Positions 1-5,990 of a stretch of DNA of 20,194 nt are shown here, piece after piece. The position numbers and the translations under genes were made by a program. A model generated the notes under the pieces. It was not told the DNA's origin, searched no databases, and saw nothing but the letters and a program-made list of their open reading frames with translations. The stretch comes from Desulfarculaceae bacterium (GTDB taxonomy: Bacteria; Desulfobacterota; Desulfobacteria; Desulfobacterales; Desulfobacteraceae), in assembly GCA_021737205.1 (NCBI GenBank), contig JAIPEK010000007.1, positions 1 to 20,194 on the forward strand, in the 5' to 3' direction. How positions within the stretch are numbered: the first letter of the stretch is position 1; each line of letters starts with the position of its first letter.

Positions 1-89
1 AGGCCTTCGCCCGAATTAATAATATCTTGCAATTGTTTTAAAAGCATTTCTTATAACAAGCTCATTGAAAACTGATGCCTTGATCGCTT

Positions 90-308
90 TTACCCGATCC
101 GGTTCCTTTTAAATTTCATGAATACGGGCAAGGTCGGGGTGTATTCTACTTTGACCATGCCTTTTTCCGATAATGTATTAAGGCAATAGTTGATCTTTCC
201 CAGGCTCACGCCCATCTGCCGGTTCATTCCGCGCTGGGTGAGGTTCGGGTTGTTCTTCAGCAGGTTGAGAAGCTGAAGGCGGACCTGGTTGTCAAACTGG
301 TTTTTCAA
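90..308 (-). CDS. Truncated EPS-associated MarR-like winged-helix regulator
   Basis: The 72-residue product resembles the N-terminal winged-helix part of the MarR-family regulators found with exopolysaccharide loci. The recognisable stretch is residues 22-52, with LTQRGMNRQMGVSLGKINYC as the helix-turn-helix core followed by a LSEKGMVKV wing strand. Known family members are around 100 residues and continue into a coiled C-terminal helix. Here the similarity stops at about residue 55 and a short unrelated tail precedes the stop, so the C-terminal third seems lost. The start is TTG at 308, directly beside a degenerate TTAAGTG array, and no clear ribosome binding site is visible. The Wzz remnant nearby at 1721-2140 supports an ancestral EPS setting. 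DNA binding is possible, but this may well be a pseudogene. Confidence 0.55.
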   Translation of the reverse strand: MKNQFDNQVRLQLLNLLKNNPNLTQRGMNRQMGVSLGKINYCLNTLSEKGMVKVEYTPTLPVFMKFKRNRIG

Positions 309-311
309 TGA

Positions 312-346
312 TTTAAGTGTTAAGTGTTAAGTTTTAAGGGTTAAGG
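312..346. repeat. Degenerate TTAAGTG/TTAAGGG short-repeat array, left copy
   Basis: This AT-rich run is built from 6-8 base units of the form TTAAGTG, TTAAGTT and TTAAGGG. The 17-mer AAGTGTTAAGTGTTAAG at 315-331 is identical to the one at 1537-1553, in the same orientation. It abuts the start of the MarR-like gene on one side and the four-helix-bundle remnant on the other. Confidence 0.8.
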
Positions 347-357
347 TTAGAGGGGAA

Positions 358-564
358 TTAGGATTTGTTGTGGGTTATCAGGCCTTGGAGCATGGATGAT
401 ATTTGTATTAGCTCGCTGACGAGTTCATTTTTCGTATCAGAAGTAAGCAGGCCTACTTTGTTTGCAATGTATAGTTGCGTTCTCAATTCTGCAGCAGAGC
501 CTTTGGCGATATGGAGAAATCGAATAAAATCGGGGGGCTGATCCGCGTTCCGATCCTTTGAACT
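358..564 (-). pseudogene. C-terminal remnant of a four-helix-bundle (S23/IVS family) protein
   Basis: Reading the minus strand from 564 to the stop at 358 gives an open stretch of 68 codons. Its core, DFIRFLHIAKGSAAELRTQL followed by YIANKVGLL, matches the conserved second half of the small four-helix-bundle proteins encoded in 23S rRNA intervening sequences and scattered in many genomes (family PF05635). Those proteins are about 115-125 residues; the first two helices are absent here. An in-frame TAA at 565-567 closes the frame upstream, and there is no start codon in a sensible place. The break lies next to the stop of the Rpn-like gene at 572, so deletion or insertion at that junction probably removed the 5' half. 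Related Avd proteins act in diversity-generating retroelements, but no reverse transcriptase or template repeat is visible here. Confidence 0.75.
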
Positions 565-571
565 TTACAGG

Positions 572-1534
572 CTACTGGTCACTGCCTGACAGCAGGTGCA
601 GGGGGATATCAACCGGCTCGTTGTTGAGTATCTTTCGGACCAGTGCAATATCGAGGTTGGTGATCTGAGCGATCATTTCTTCAGACAGTCCTTTTTCACC
701 GGCATTGCGAACCATTGCGGTCATAGTTTCCTGTCTGCCTTTCTGCATGCCTTTCTGCATGCCTTTCTGCATGCCTTCTTGTCTGAGTTTTTCTGCAGTT
801 GTCATGGCAATGTCCCTCCCTTTTTCTGAAATACAGGCAACCGATTCGGCCACGCTTTCCGGTTCGATCTCAGTCACCTGTAATATATAATGTAACACAG
901 TTTCAAGGAATTTCAATCCCCGGGCTTCCTGGAAATAGGCCCGGCCGATCTCTAAAAATTGGGTCAGGTGATGTTCCAGTTTCTGCTGATCAAAAATATT
1001 TTTCATGACAAGCAAGGCGATCCTCAGTGAGGCCACCTTAAAAACGCTTGTTTTTATTGCATCGTTGGAATAAGCGGAAAGATCGACAAAGACAAACTCA
1101 AAATCAGGGATATAAGGTTTTACAGCGTCAGGCCATTTTGTAAATCCGGAAATCAGGGTACCCGGAGTCCAGGGTGCCCGGCCATGGTAGAGCACAATGG
1201 GGATTACAGGTAATCTGGGTTGCTTCTGTTGGGTGCTGTTTTTCCAGAGATTGCCCATGTACCGGTGAAGCTGAAAAGGCAGATTGTTGTCCGGGGCGCT
1301 TTTATGTTCAAACAACAGAGCTATTTTGATCTGAGTCCCGGAAAACTCACAGGTATAAACAGTGTCGGAAAAATTTTCCGCCAAAACTGCATCCACATGA
1401 GACCCTTTTTCAATGGCAAGTGTATTAAAATCCATCTCTGCCACTAATTCAGGCGGAAGGGTGTGCCGGACAAAGTCGGCGGCATTTTCACGGGATGAAA
1501 ATACCTTTTTAAAAAACAGATCGTGGTGGCCCAT
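572..1534 (-). CDS. Rpn/YhgA-like family nuclease (PD-(D/E)XK, Transposase_31)
   Basis: This 320-residue protein has the layout of the Rpn recombination-promoting nuclease family. The N-terminus is MGHHDLFFKKVFSSRENAADF. Residues about 69-80 (ALLFEHKSAPDN) carry the E-x-K part of a PD-(D/E)XK-type active site, and PVIPIVLYHG at about 109-118 is a typical family strand. The C-terminal region holds repeated KGMQ tetrapeptides followed by a helical tail, a common arrangement in this family. Characterised members cut DNA and promote RecA-independent recombination. The N-terminus looks complete, but the ATG sits 2 bases from a TTAAGTG array and I see no Shine-Dalgarno sequence. Length and domain order are normal, so I call it intact. 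It lies between two copies of a 17-bp direct repeat. Confidence 0.85.
   Translation of the reverse strand: MGHHDLFFKKVFSSRENAADFVRHTLPPELVAEMDFNTLAIEKGSHVDAVLAENFSDTVYTCEFSGTQIKIALLFEHKSAPDNNLPFQLHRYMGNLWKNSTQQKQPRLPVIPIVLYHGRAPWTPGTLISGFTKWPDAVKPYIPDFEFVFVDLSAYSNDAIKTSVFKVASLRIALLVMKNIFDQQKLEHHLTQFLEIGRAYFQEARGLKFLETVLHYILQVTEIEPESVAESVACISEKGRDIAMTTAEKLRQEGMQKGMQKGMQKGRQETMTAMVRNAGEKGLSEEMIAQITNLDIALVRKILNNEPVDIPLHLLSGSDQ
736..771. repeat. 12-bp tandem repeat, three perfect units, inside the Rpn-like gene
   Basis: The unit TGCCTTTCTGCA occurs three times head to tail (736-747, 748-759, 760-771), with degenerate half-units on both sides. On the minus strand it encodes the tetrapeptide KGMQ repeated. 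Because 12 is a multiple of three, copy-number changes would alter protein length by four residues without shifting the frame. Confidence 0.95.
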
Positions 1535-1536
1535 GC

Positions 1537-1562
1537 AAGTGTTAAGTGTTAAGGGTTAAGTT
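1537..1562. repeat. Degenerate TTAAGTG/TTAAGGG short-repeat array, right copy
   Basis: This is a second array of the same kind as at 312-346. It contains the identical 17-mer AAGTGTTAAGTGTTAAG at 1537-1553 and then GGTTAAG. It lies immediately upstream of the Rpn-like ATG. A TTA within it (1556-1558) supplies the TAA stop codon of the small minus-strand frame at 1556-1693. Confidence 0.8.
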
Positions 1563-1693
1563 GTAGGGGGTTCAGGGGCGGTTGAGTATAGCTCCGCTCC
1601 TTCGGTTACATGGGGGTTTTCCCCGGAACCGACTGAATTTGCACTGGTTTTGTTGCTGATATGGATATCAGCTTTGTCAATGATAGCGTTCAT
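1556..1693 (-). pseudogene. Orphan 45-codon reading frame, probably the 5' remnant of a lost gene
   Basis: Downstream of the Wzz remnant, a minus-strand frame opens with ATG at 1693 (MNAIIDKADIHISNK) and ends at a TAA contributed by the TTAAGGG array. The product is hydrophilic, with a serine/proline-rich end, and I recognise no family. It has only a weak AGG immediately before the ATG. Position and orientation suggest the first codons of the gene that once followed wzz in an EPS operon, cut off where the repeat array and Rpn-like gene begin. It could equally be a chance frame. Confidence 0.3.
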
Positions 1694-1720
1694 GACCTGA
1701 ACTTTTTATCTTACCTGAAA

Positions 1721-2140
1721 TTATAATGCAAGGGATTTTTTACTGTCGGACCGGATGATCTTTTGTTTGTTGTTTTGCCAGAATTCCAGGACAAACGCGG
1801 CGAACACGCCTATAAAAAGACCGGAAATCAGGCCCAGGACAGCGATCAGTTTATAATCCATGCCGTTGACCGGTTTGTCGGAAACCTGTGCAGGCGAAAG
1901 GATCTGCGTGGGTTTTGAGTTCTCCGTCATTTCCTCTGCAGTTTGTATGTCCAGTTGGATACCCTGCTTTTCGATCTGTTTTTCCCGGATTTGATTTTGA
2001 AGTGTTTTGATATCGCTGTCCATCTTCGCTTTGAGTCCCTCAAGTCTTTTTTCTTCAAGGGCGGAGGCAGCCTTATGGCCTTGAATACGCAGGCGCGCCT
2101 TTTCCATTTCGATAGGGAGCGGCAGGTGTTTTTTCATCAT
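1721..2140 (-). pseudogene. C-terminal fragment of a Wzz/GNVR-type polysaccharide co-polymerase
   Basis: The 139-residue frame consists of a charged coiled coil (about residues 12-72, rich in E, K, Q), a proline-containing linker (LSPAQVSDKPVNG) and one transmembrane segment (about residues 96-118, LIAVLGLISGLFIGVFAAFV), then a short basic cytoplasmic tail. This is the C-terminal third of chain-length-determinant proteins, inner-membrane polysaccharide co-polymerases that set glycan length. Complete members are about 300-500 residues, with an N-terminal membrane helix and a large periplasmic domain, both absent here. Just upstream, GGGAGG at 2155-2160 precedes a better-placed ATG at 2150. That frame reads MNTNDEKTPAAPY, like a Wzz N-terminus, but stops after 25 codons. 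An internal deletion fusing the two ends out of frame would explain this. Confidence 0.7.
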
Positions 2141-2168
2141 TTGTGTTCATCTGACCTCCCTGTCAGTC

Positions 2169-2203
2169 AAGAGTTTTTCCATTTAAGTTGCGGAAAAACT
2201 CTT
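2169..2203. terminator. 12-bp perfect inverted repeat between the OmpA-like gene and the Wzz remnant
   Basis: The arms AAGAGTTTTTCC (2169-2180) and GGAAAAACTCTT (2192-2203) are exactly complementary across an 11-base loop. It lies about 50 bases after the stop of the minus-strand OmpA-like gene and just before the Wzz start region, so it could end the OmpA-like transcript. There is no T-run directly after the stem on the minus strand, so a protein-binding or RNA-processing role is also possible. Confidence 0.5.
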
Positions 2204-2250
2204 CCATGAGAAGGGGGCAAAAGTCAATAAAAAACCGGGCAAGGACTACT

Positions 2251-3279
2251 TCAGCTTGTAAATATTACAGTGACCTCGGCTTTGCGCTCCATGGATTTTC
2301 TTTGGGATCGTCCTTTGGCTTCAAAGCGGTGCTCTGCGGTGGATCCTATATGGAAGATGGAGGGTTTCAACCCGTATCCGACCATCTCGTGGACCACGTT
2401 TGCAGCCCGGGCGGCACCGAGTTCAAAGTTGGTGGGGTATTTTTCCGTATTGATGGGATCGGGGTCGGTATATCCGTTTACCAGTACCCGGACGTCGTAG
2501 GTGTCCAGGAAGCTTGCGAATCGTTCGAAAAAGGGTTTGTACTCTTCTGCAATCCGTGCGCTTCCGGTGGAAAACAGGATGGGCAGTGTGGTATCGAGTT
2601 TCAGGCAAGGGCCGTCCTCGACCACCCGGACCCAGTCTTCCAGGTTTTCTTTTTTGATATGCCGGACAAGGGCTGCTTTGTCCAGGTCGCAGTCGTCCGC
2701 TTTGGATTCAGGGTCCTCTTCGGCTGGTCTGGGCTTCCGGGATGCGGTTTTGAGGGCTGTTTTTTTCTCTATTTCAGGCGTTTTCGCCTTATCCTGTTTT
2801 TTGTTCTTTTCGCCGGAGTCTTTACGCGCATCAGGCTCTGGTTTTGCCTCTGGTGTTGCCTTTTCTTGAATTTCCCGCTCTTTTTTCACAGATTGGGAGG
2901 ACACCGGTTGAATATCCGCCCGCTTTTCCGCCAGTGTTTGTTTCATCCGGGACAGGATGGCGATCTTTTCCTTTTTGAACTGTATGGATCTGGAAAGATC
3001 ATGCGGCACCGTTCGGTTGGCATCCCGAAAATGTTTGATTTTGAGTTCCAGCCAGTCCAGTTCATCCTGAAAATAAAGAATACGTTTGTCCAGCGTGTTG
3101 ATCCTTTTTTCCAGCTTTTTTGCCTGTTGGGCATCGGACAAAGGTTTATAGTCACTGATGATCATGTTTCCGACTTGCCTTTGCTCTGCAAGGGCCGGCT
3201 CGAAGCCGGACAATACGGTACAGGCCAACCCGGCAAAAAACAGGCCGATCACTTGATAAATCGAAATACGGCGTTTCAT
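2251..3279 (-). CDS. Periplasmic or outer-membrane OmpA/MotB-like peptidoglycan-binding protein
   Basis: The 342-residue protein begins with a Sec signal peptide (cleavage likely after ALA at residue 31). A coiled-coil region (about 45-125), a highly charged low-complexity linker (about 130-200) and a C-terminal OmpA domain (about 228-342) follow. Within that domain, NGYTDPDPIN (268-277) and FELGAARAANVV (285-296) carry the aspartate and arginine that normally hold diaminopimelate of peptidoglycan. The spacing is closer to MotB than to OmpA, but the apparent cleavable signal argues against a stator subunit. A very strong GGGGGAGG ribosome site precedes the ATG. The gene starts 19 bases after the LPP20-type lipoprotein gene, so the two are probably co-transcribed and may form an envelope or flagellar-base structure. 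The exact partner is unknown. Confidence 0.8.
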   Translation of the reverse strand: MKRRISIYQVIGLFFAGLACTVLSGFEPALAEQRQVGNMIISDYKPLSDAQQAKKLEKRINTLDKRILYFQDELDWLELKIKHFRDANRTVPHDLSRSIQFKKEKIAILSRMKQTLAEKRADIQPVSSQSVKKEREIQEKATPEAKPEPDARKDSGEKNKKQDKAKTPEIEKKTALKTASRKPRPAEEDPESKADDCDLDKAALVRHIKKENLEDWVRVVEDGPCLKLDTTLPILFSTGSARIAEEYKPFFERFASFLDTYDVRVLVNGYTDPDPINTEKYPTNFELGAARAANVVHEMVGYGLKPSIFHIGSTAEHRFEAKGRSQRKSMERKAEVTVIFTS

Positions 3280-3298
3280 GAAACCTCCCCCTTAAAAA

Positions 3299-3775
3299 TC
3301 ATCCCTGGCTGACCCCGACAGGCCACCATACCATGCCTTTTTTGGTGAAATTGACGCTCAGACGCATGCGGGCCTTTGTAATGCCGTATTCGCCTTCACT
3401 GACCTGGAGGACTTCAGCGCCTCTCAGCCAGGCCTGGGTGTGGGTGCGGATCATGTCATAATTCACGGTCCCTTGTCCGGTTTCCATGTAGGCGTCCACG
3501 TACACACCTCTCAGCTTTTCAGCCAGCATCCTGTATCCGTCCGCCACTGCGGCCCGTTCGGCCTGGAGCTTGGCCTCGCCTCTGGTAAGGGCGTTTTCCG
3601 GCTCCAGTCCTTTCCCGATTACATTGAAGGTCACCACTTTGTGGTCTTCCTGTTTGCCGGTCTCCCCGATCACTTTGGGCGTGGGTTCCCCCAGTGTAAA
3701 ATTCGAACCGGTGCATCCCGAAAGAAAAACCAGGGCAACTGCTGCGGACATGAACAAAAGGCTTGTCTTTTTCAT
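3299..3775 (-). CDS. LPP20/FlgP-like outer-membrane lipoprotein
   Basis: The 158-residue product has a lipoprotein signal with lipobox LSGC and the modified cysteine at residue 21. The mature part resembles the LPP20 family. An alternating segment (RGEAKLQAERAAVADGYRML) leads into LRGVYVDAYMETGQG, then a strand-rich end with LRGAEVLQVSEGEYG and RMRLSVNF. LPP20 relatives include FlgP, an outer-membrane lipoprotein needed for motility in Vibrio and Campylobacter, but many members have no known role. The ribosome site AGGAAGGAAAAG precedes the ATG. The OmpA/MotB-like gene follows in the same direction. A flagellar or cell-envelope assembly role fits this pairing but rests on context. Confidence 0.7.
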   Translation of the reverse strand: MKKTSLLFMSAAVALVFLSGCTGSNFTLGEPTPKVIGETGKQEDHKVVTFNVIGKGLEPENALTRGEAKLQAERAAVADGYRMLAEKLRGVYVDAYMETGQGTVNYDMIRTHTQAWLRGAEVLQVSEGEYGITKARMRLSVNFTKKGMVWWPVGVSQG

Positions 3776-3904
3776 CTTTTCCTTCCTGTGGTTCTATGGT
3801 TTGAATACGTCAAATCAATGGTCAAAACAGAATTTTTATGGTACTCATAAAGTCGTCACCTGATTTGAGGAACTTTAGCTTTTAAAAGACGGAATACAAA
3901 AAAC

Positions 3905-4465
3905 ATGCCTGGATTTTGCAAAATTTATATTTTCCGCAGCCTTCTTTTTGTGCTGATTTGCTGTCTGGTGGCTCAGCCCTGCCTTATGCAGGCCAATGAA
4001 GAGATCCGGCATTACTATGTACGATATGATATCAAGTCCTCCGGGAACAGGTTAGTGGATTCAAACCTGACCATGGTGCCGGCGGAAAACGAGTTCCGGG
4101 CGGAAAATTTTTCACCGGTTGCGGCAAAAGGGGTAATATCTGCCGTGCCCGGGTCCTCTCCTGAAACGACTGTGGATCGTCTTACCCTTCTGGCAAAGAG
4201 GGATGCGCTGAAGCGACTGCTGCGGGACAAAGGGTTGAAATCCGTTACATCCAGGGATTCGGACACGGTGGTCAGTTACGAGGGTGCGGTCAAAACCCCT
4301 GTCAAACTGGTGACACGACAATACAACAAGGAAACCGGGCGGTTTGAGGCAAGCTTTCAAGTGGTGTTCAGCCCGACTGCATTTCCGGACCGTTGGGATG
4401 AACTGGAATTCAAAGACCGGGTAAAACAATTGTTTTCAGACTTTCTTATTTTCTTTACCAATTAA
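3905..4465 (+). CDS. Exported protein of unknown function, divergent from the lipoprotein gene
   Basis: The 186-residue protein starts with a basic, hydrophobic signal peptide (residues 1-30, cleavage probably after MQA). I do not recognise the family. The middle (about residues 92-115, TTVDRLTLLAKRDALKRLL) has the alternating helix pattern seen in LPP20-like domains, followed by strand-rich sequence (YEGAVKTPVKLVTRQYNKET). It could therefore be a distant relative of the neighbouring lipoprotein, as FlgO, FlgP and FlgT form a set in Vibrio. It is transcribed away from the lipoprotein gene across a 129-base gap that must hold both promoters. The ribosome site is weak (ACGGAA), and the downstream 200 bases are non-coding. 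Confidence 0.6.
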   Translation: MPGFCKIYIFRSLLFVLICCLVAQPCLMQANEEIRHYYVRYDIKSSGNRLVDSNLTMVPAENEFRAENFSPVAAKGVISAVPGSSPETTVDRLTLLAKRDALKRLLRDKGLKSVTSRDSDTVVSYEGAVKTPVKLVTRQYNKETGRFEASFQVVFSPTAFPDRWDELEFKDRVKQLFSDFLIFFTN

Positions 4466-4586
4466 GCTTATGGCCCTTAACAACCTTTAGAGCCCCTGCC
4501 CTATCTTTTGGAACGTCTTCCATGCACCCTACCGCATAGCTCTTTCAGTCCAGCTTTTCAAAACAATATTTCATACACCCCGCAAA

Positions 4587-4629
4587 AATGTTAATTGGAG
4601 TTGACATTTTCGGAGAAACAATGTTAATT
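4587..4629 (+). promoter_or_regulatory. Putative promoter and twin operator-like motif upstream of the AAA_14 gene
   Basis: A consensus -35 TTGACA (4601-4606) is followed 16 bases later by GTTAAT (4623-4628) as a possible -10. The 10-mer AATGTTAATT occurs twice in direct orientation, at 4587-4596 just upstream of the -35 and at 4620-4629 over the -10, 33 bases apart or about three helical turns. This arrangement would suit a repressor binding on one face of the DNA. The rest of 4466-4664 shows nothing I can identify. Confidence 0.45.
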
Positions 4630-4664
4630 AGATTTTACAAATATTATTAGCAGAGAGAGTCACA

Positions 4665-5879
4665 ATGGAATACTGGTTTGCTGAACAAGAAGCAAGGCTT
4701 CGAAACTTGCCGAGCACAAAAAGGTATCTTTACGAAAAGATCGACTGGTCCGCCCGATGCCTTGGTATTCTGGGCGCACGGGGCACCGGAAAAACCACGA
4801 TGATGCTCCAGTATCTGGCAAGCTATCCCCCTGGGACGGAGAAAGTACTTTACGTCTCAGTCGATCACCCCCGGTTCCAGTCCCTTTCTCTTCATGATTT
4901 CGGCAGACAGTTTCACGAATACGGCGGCCGTATTTTACTCCTGGACGAGGTCCACAAGTACCCCCTGTGGGCCGCCCATCTCAAAACTCTGTATGATTCC
5001 TGTCCGGAGCTGAAAATCATCTTTTCAGGGTCAAGCGTTTTGCAAATACAGGACCAGAATGCAGATCTCAGCAGACGTGCCGTAATGTACTGTCTTCACG
5101 GTCTCTCGTTCAGGGAATTTCTGTATTTTGAGCAGGGCGAATATTTCCAGGCGCTACCGCTCGGCAATTTACTCCAGGAGCATGCCGCGCACGCCCGAAA
5201 AATCAACGCCGGCATCCGGCCGCTGGAACACTTCAAAAATTATCTGCAATACGGATATTATCCATTTTTTCTGGAAGGGAAGGAAGTCTACTCCATAAAA
5301 CTGGCCAATGTAATCAATCATGTGCTTGAAACGGATCTCCCCCAATCCCGGCGCATCGACCTGCGTCAAATAAGCAAGCTGAAAAAACTGCTCGCATTTC
5401 TCGCTTTAAGTGCCCCCTCGCGGGTCAACATACAGAAACTTTCGGCCGGAACCGAAATATCCAGGCCCAAAATCTATGAATACATTGAAAGCCTGTATCA
5501 GGCAAGAGTCTTAAACCTGGTCAGAGATGGAAAGAGCGGTTACAAAATCCTTTCAAAGCCGGATAAAATCTACCTGGAAAACCCCAACCTCTCCCACACT
5601 CTGACAGATAAGACTCACGTCGGAACGTTACGGGAAACCTTTTTTGTAAATCAACTGCTAAACGCACATACTCATCAGCCCTCCCAGTTCGAGCAGCCGG
5701 TCAAAACCGCGGATAAAGGCGATTTTCTGGTCAATGAGGAATTCACCTTTGAAGTAGGGGGGAAAAACAAGGGGAATGGACAGATAAAGGGGATCGACAA
5801 TGCCTTTATCGCCGCAGATGAAATTGAAACAGGCTTCGGCCCCAAAATCCCCCTCTGGCTGTTCGGTTTCCTTTATTAA
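4665..5879 (+). CDS. AAA_14 / DUF4143 family ATPase
   Basis: The 404-residue protein has the two-part layout of the AAA_14-DUF4143 family. An N-terminal ATPase carries Walker A GARGTGKT (37-44), Walker B ILLLDEVHK (90-98) and the GSSVLQ sensor strand (about 121-126). The C-terminal DUF4143 region includes a winged-helix-like segment (about 245-300, LSAPSRVNIQKLSAGTEIS) and a nuclease-like fold ending in FTFEVGGKNKG. These ATPases are widespread accessory genes of unknown cellular role, often exchanged between genomes. Length is normal and the frame is intact. The ribosome site is AGAGAG before the ATG. The promoter region with twin motifs upstream suggests its own regulation rather than read-through from the exported-protein gene. 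Confidence 0.85.
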   Translation: MEYWFAEQEARLRNLPSTKRYLYEKIDWSARCLGILGARGTGKTTMMLQYLASYPPGTEKVLYVSVDHPRFQSLSLHDFGRQFHEYGGRILLLDEVHKYPLWAAHLKTLYDSCPELKIIFSGSSVLQIQDQNADLSRRAVMYCLHGLSFREFLYFEQGEYFQALPLGNLLQEHAAHARKINAGIRPLEHFKNYLQYGYYPFFLEGKEVYSIKLANVINHVLETDLPQSRRIDLRQISKLKKLLAFLALSAPSRVNIQKLSAGTEISRPKIYEYIESLYQARVLNLVRDGKSGYKILSKPDKIYLENPNLSHTLTDKTHVGTLRETFFVNQLLNAHTHQPSQFEQPVKTADKGDFLVNEEFTFEVGGKNKGNGQIKGIDNAFIAADEIETGFGPKIPLWLFGFLY

Positions 5880-5898
5880 ATTCCCCGGGTTTCATGTG

Positions 5899-5910
5899 AA
5901 CAAATTTGTT
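5899..5910. repeat. Perfect 12-bp palindrome AACAAATTTGTT
   Basis: The short palindrome lies 20 bases after the AAA_14 stop and about 80 bases before the aminopeptidase start. It is too short and AT-rich to be a convincing terminator and could be a dimeric regulator site. Function is unknown. Confidence 0.35.
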
Positions 5911-5990
5911 TCCGGAATGATTTACAATTTGCGGATATTGTTTTACTATTTGCGTCTGTTAACCGAAATTCAGGAAAGGGAATCCATCAG

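Noticed and set aside
1..47. Start of a minus-strand gene at ATG 47 reading MLLKQLQDIINSGEG
   Set aside because: The LxxIIxxGEG pattern recalls the start of AlbA_2-type proteins, but only 15 codons are present and no ribosome site is seen, so I cannot support it.
358..564. Diversity-generating retroelement accessory gene (Avd)
   Set aside because: Avd proteins share this fold, but no reverse transcriptase, template repeat or variable repeat is visible in the window, and the fragment is incomplete.
736..771. CRISPR array
   Set aside because: Units are 12 bases, contiguous without spacers and inside a coding frame.
572..1534. Rpn-like gene as a classical insertion sequence transposase
   Set aside because: The family was once named a putative transposase, but there are no terminal inverted repeats or DDE/HUH motifs; only direct repeats flank it.
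2188..3312. A 374-codon plus-strand open frame opposite the OmpA-like gene
   Set aside because: It is rich in phenylalanine, leucine and cysteine as expected from the complement of a lysine/glutamate-rich gene; the minus-strand frame has a signal peptide, OmpA domain and a strong ribosome site.
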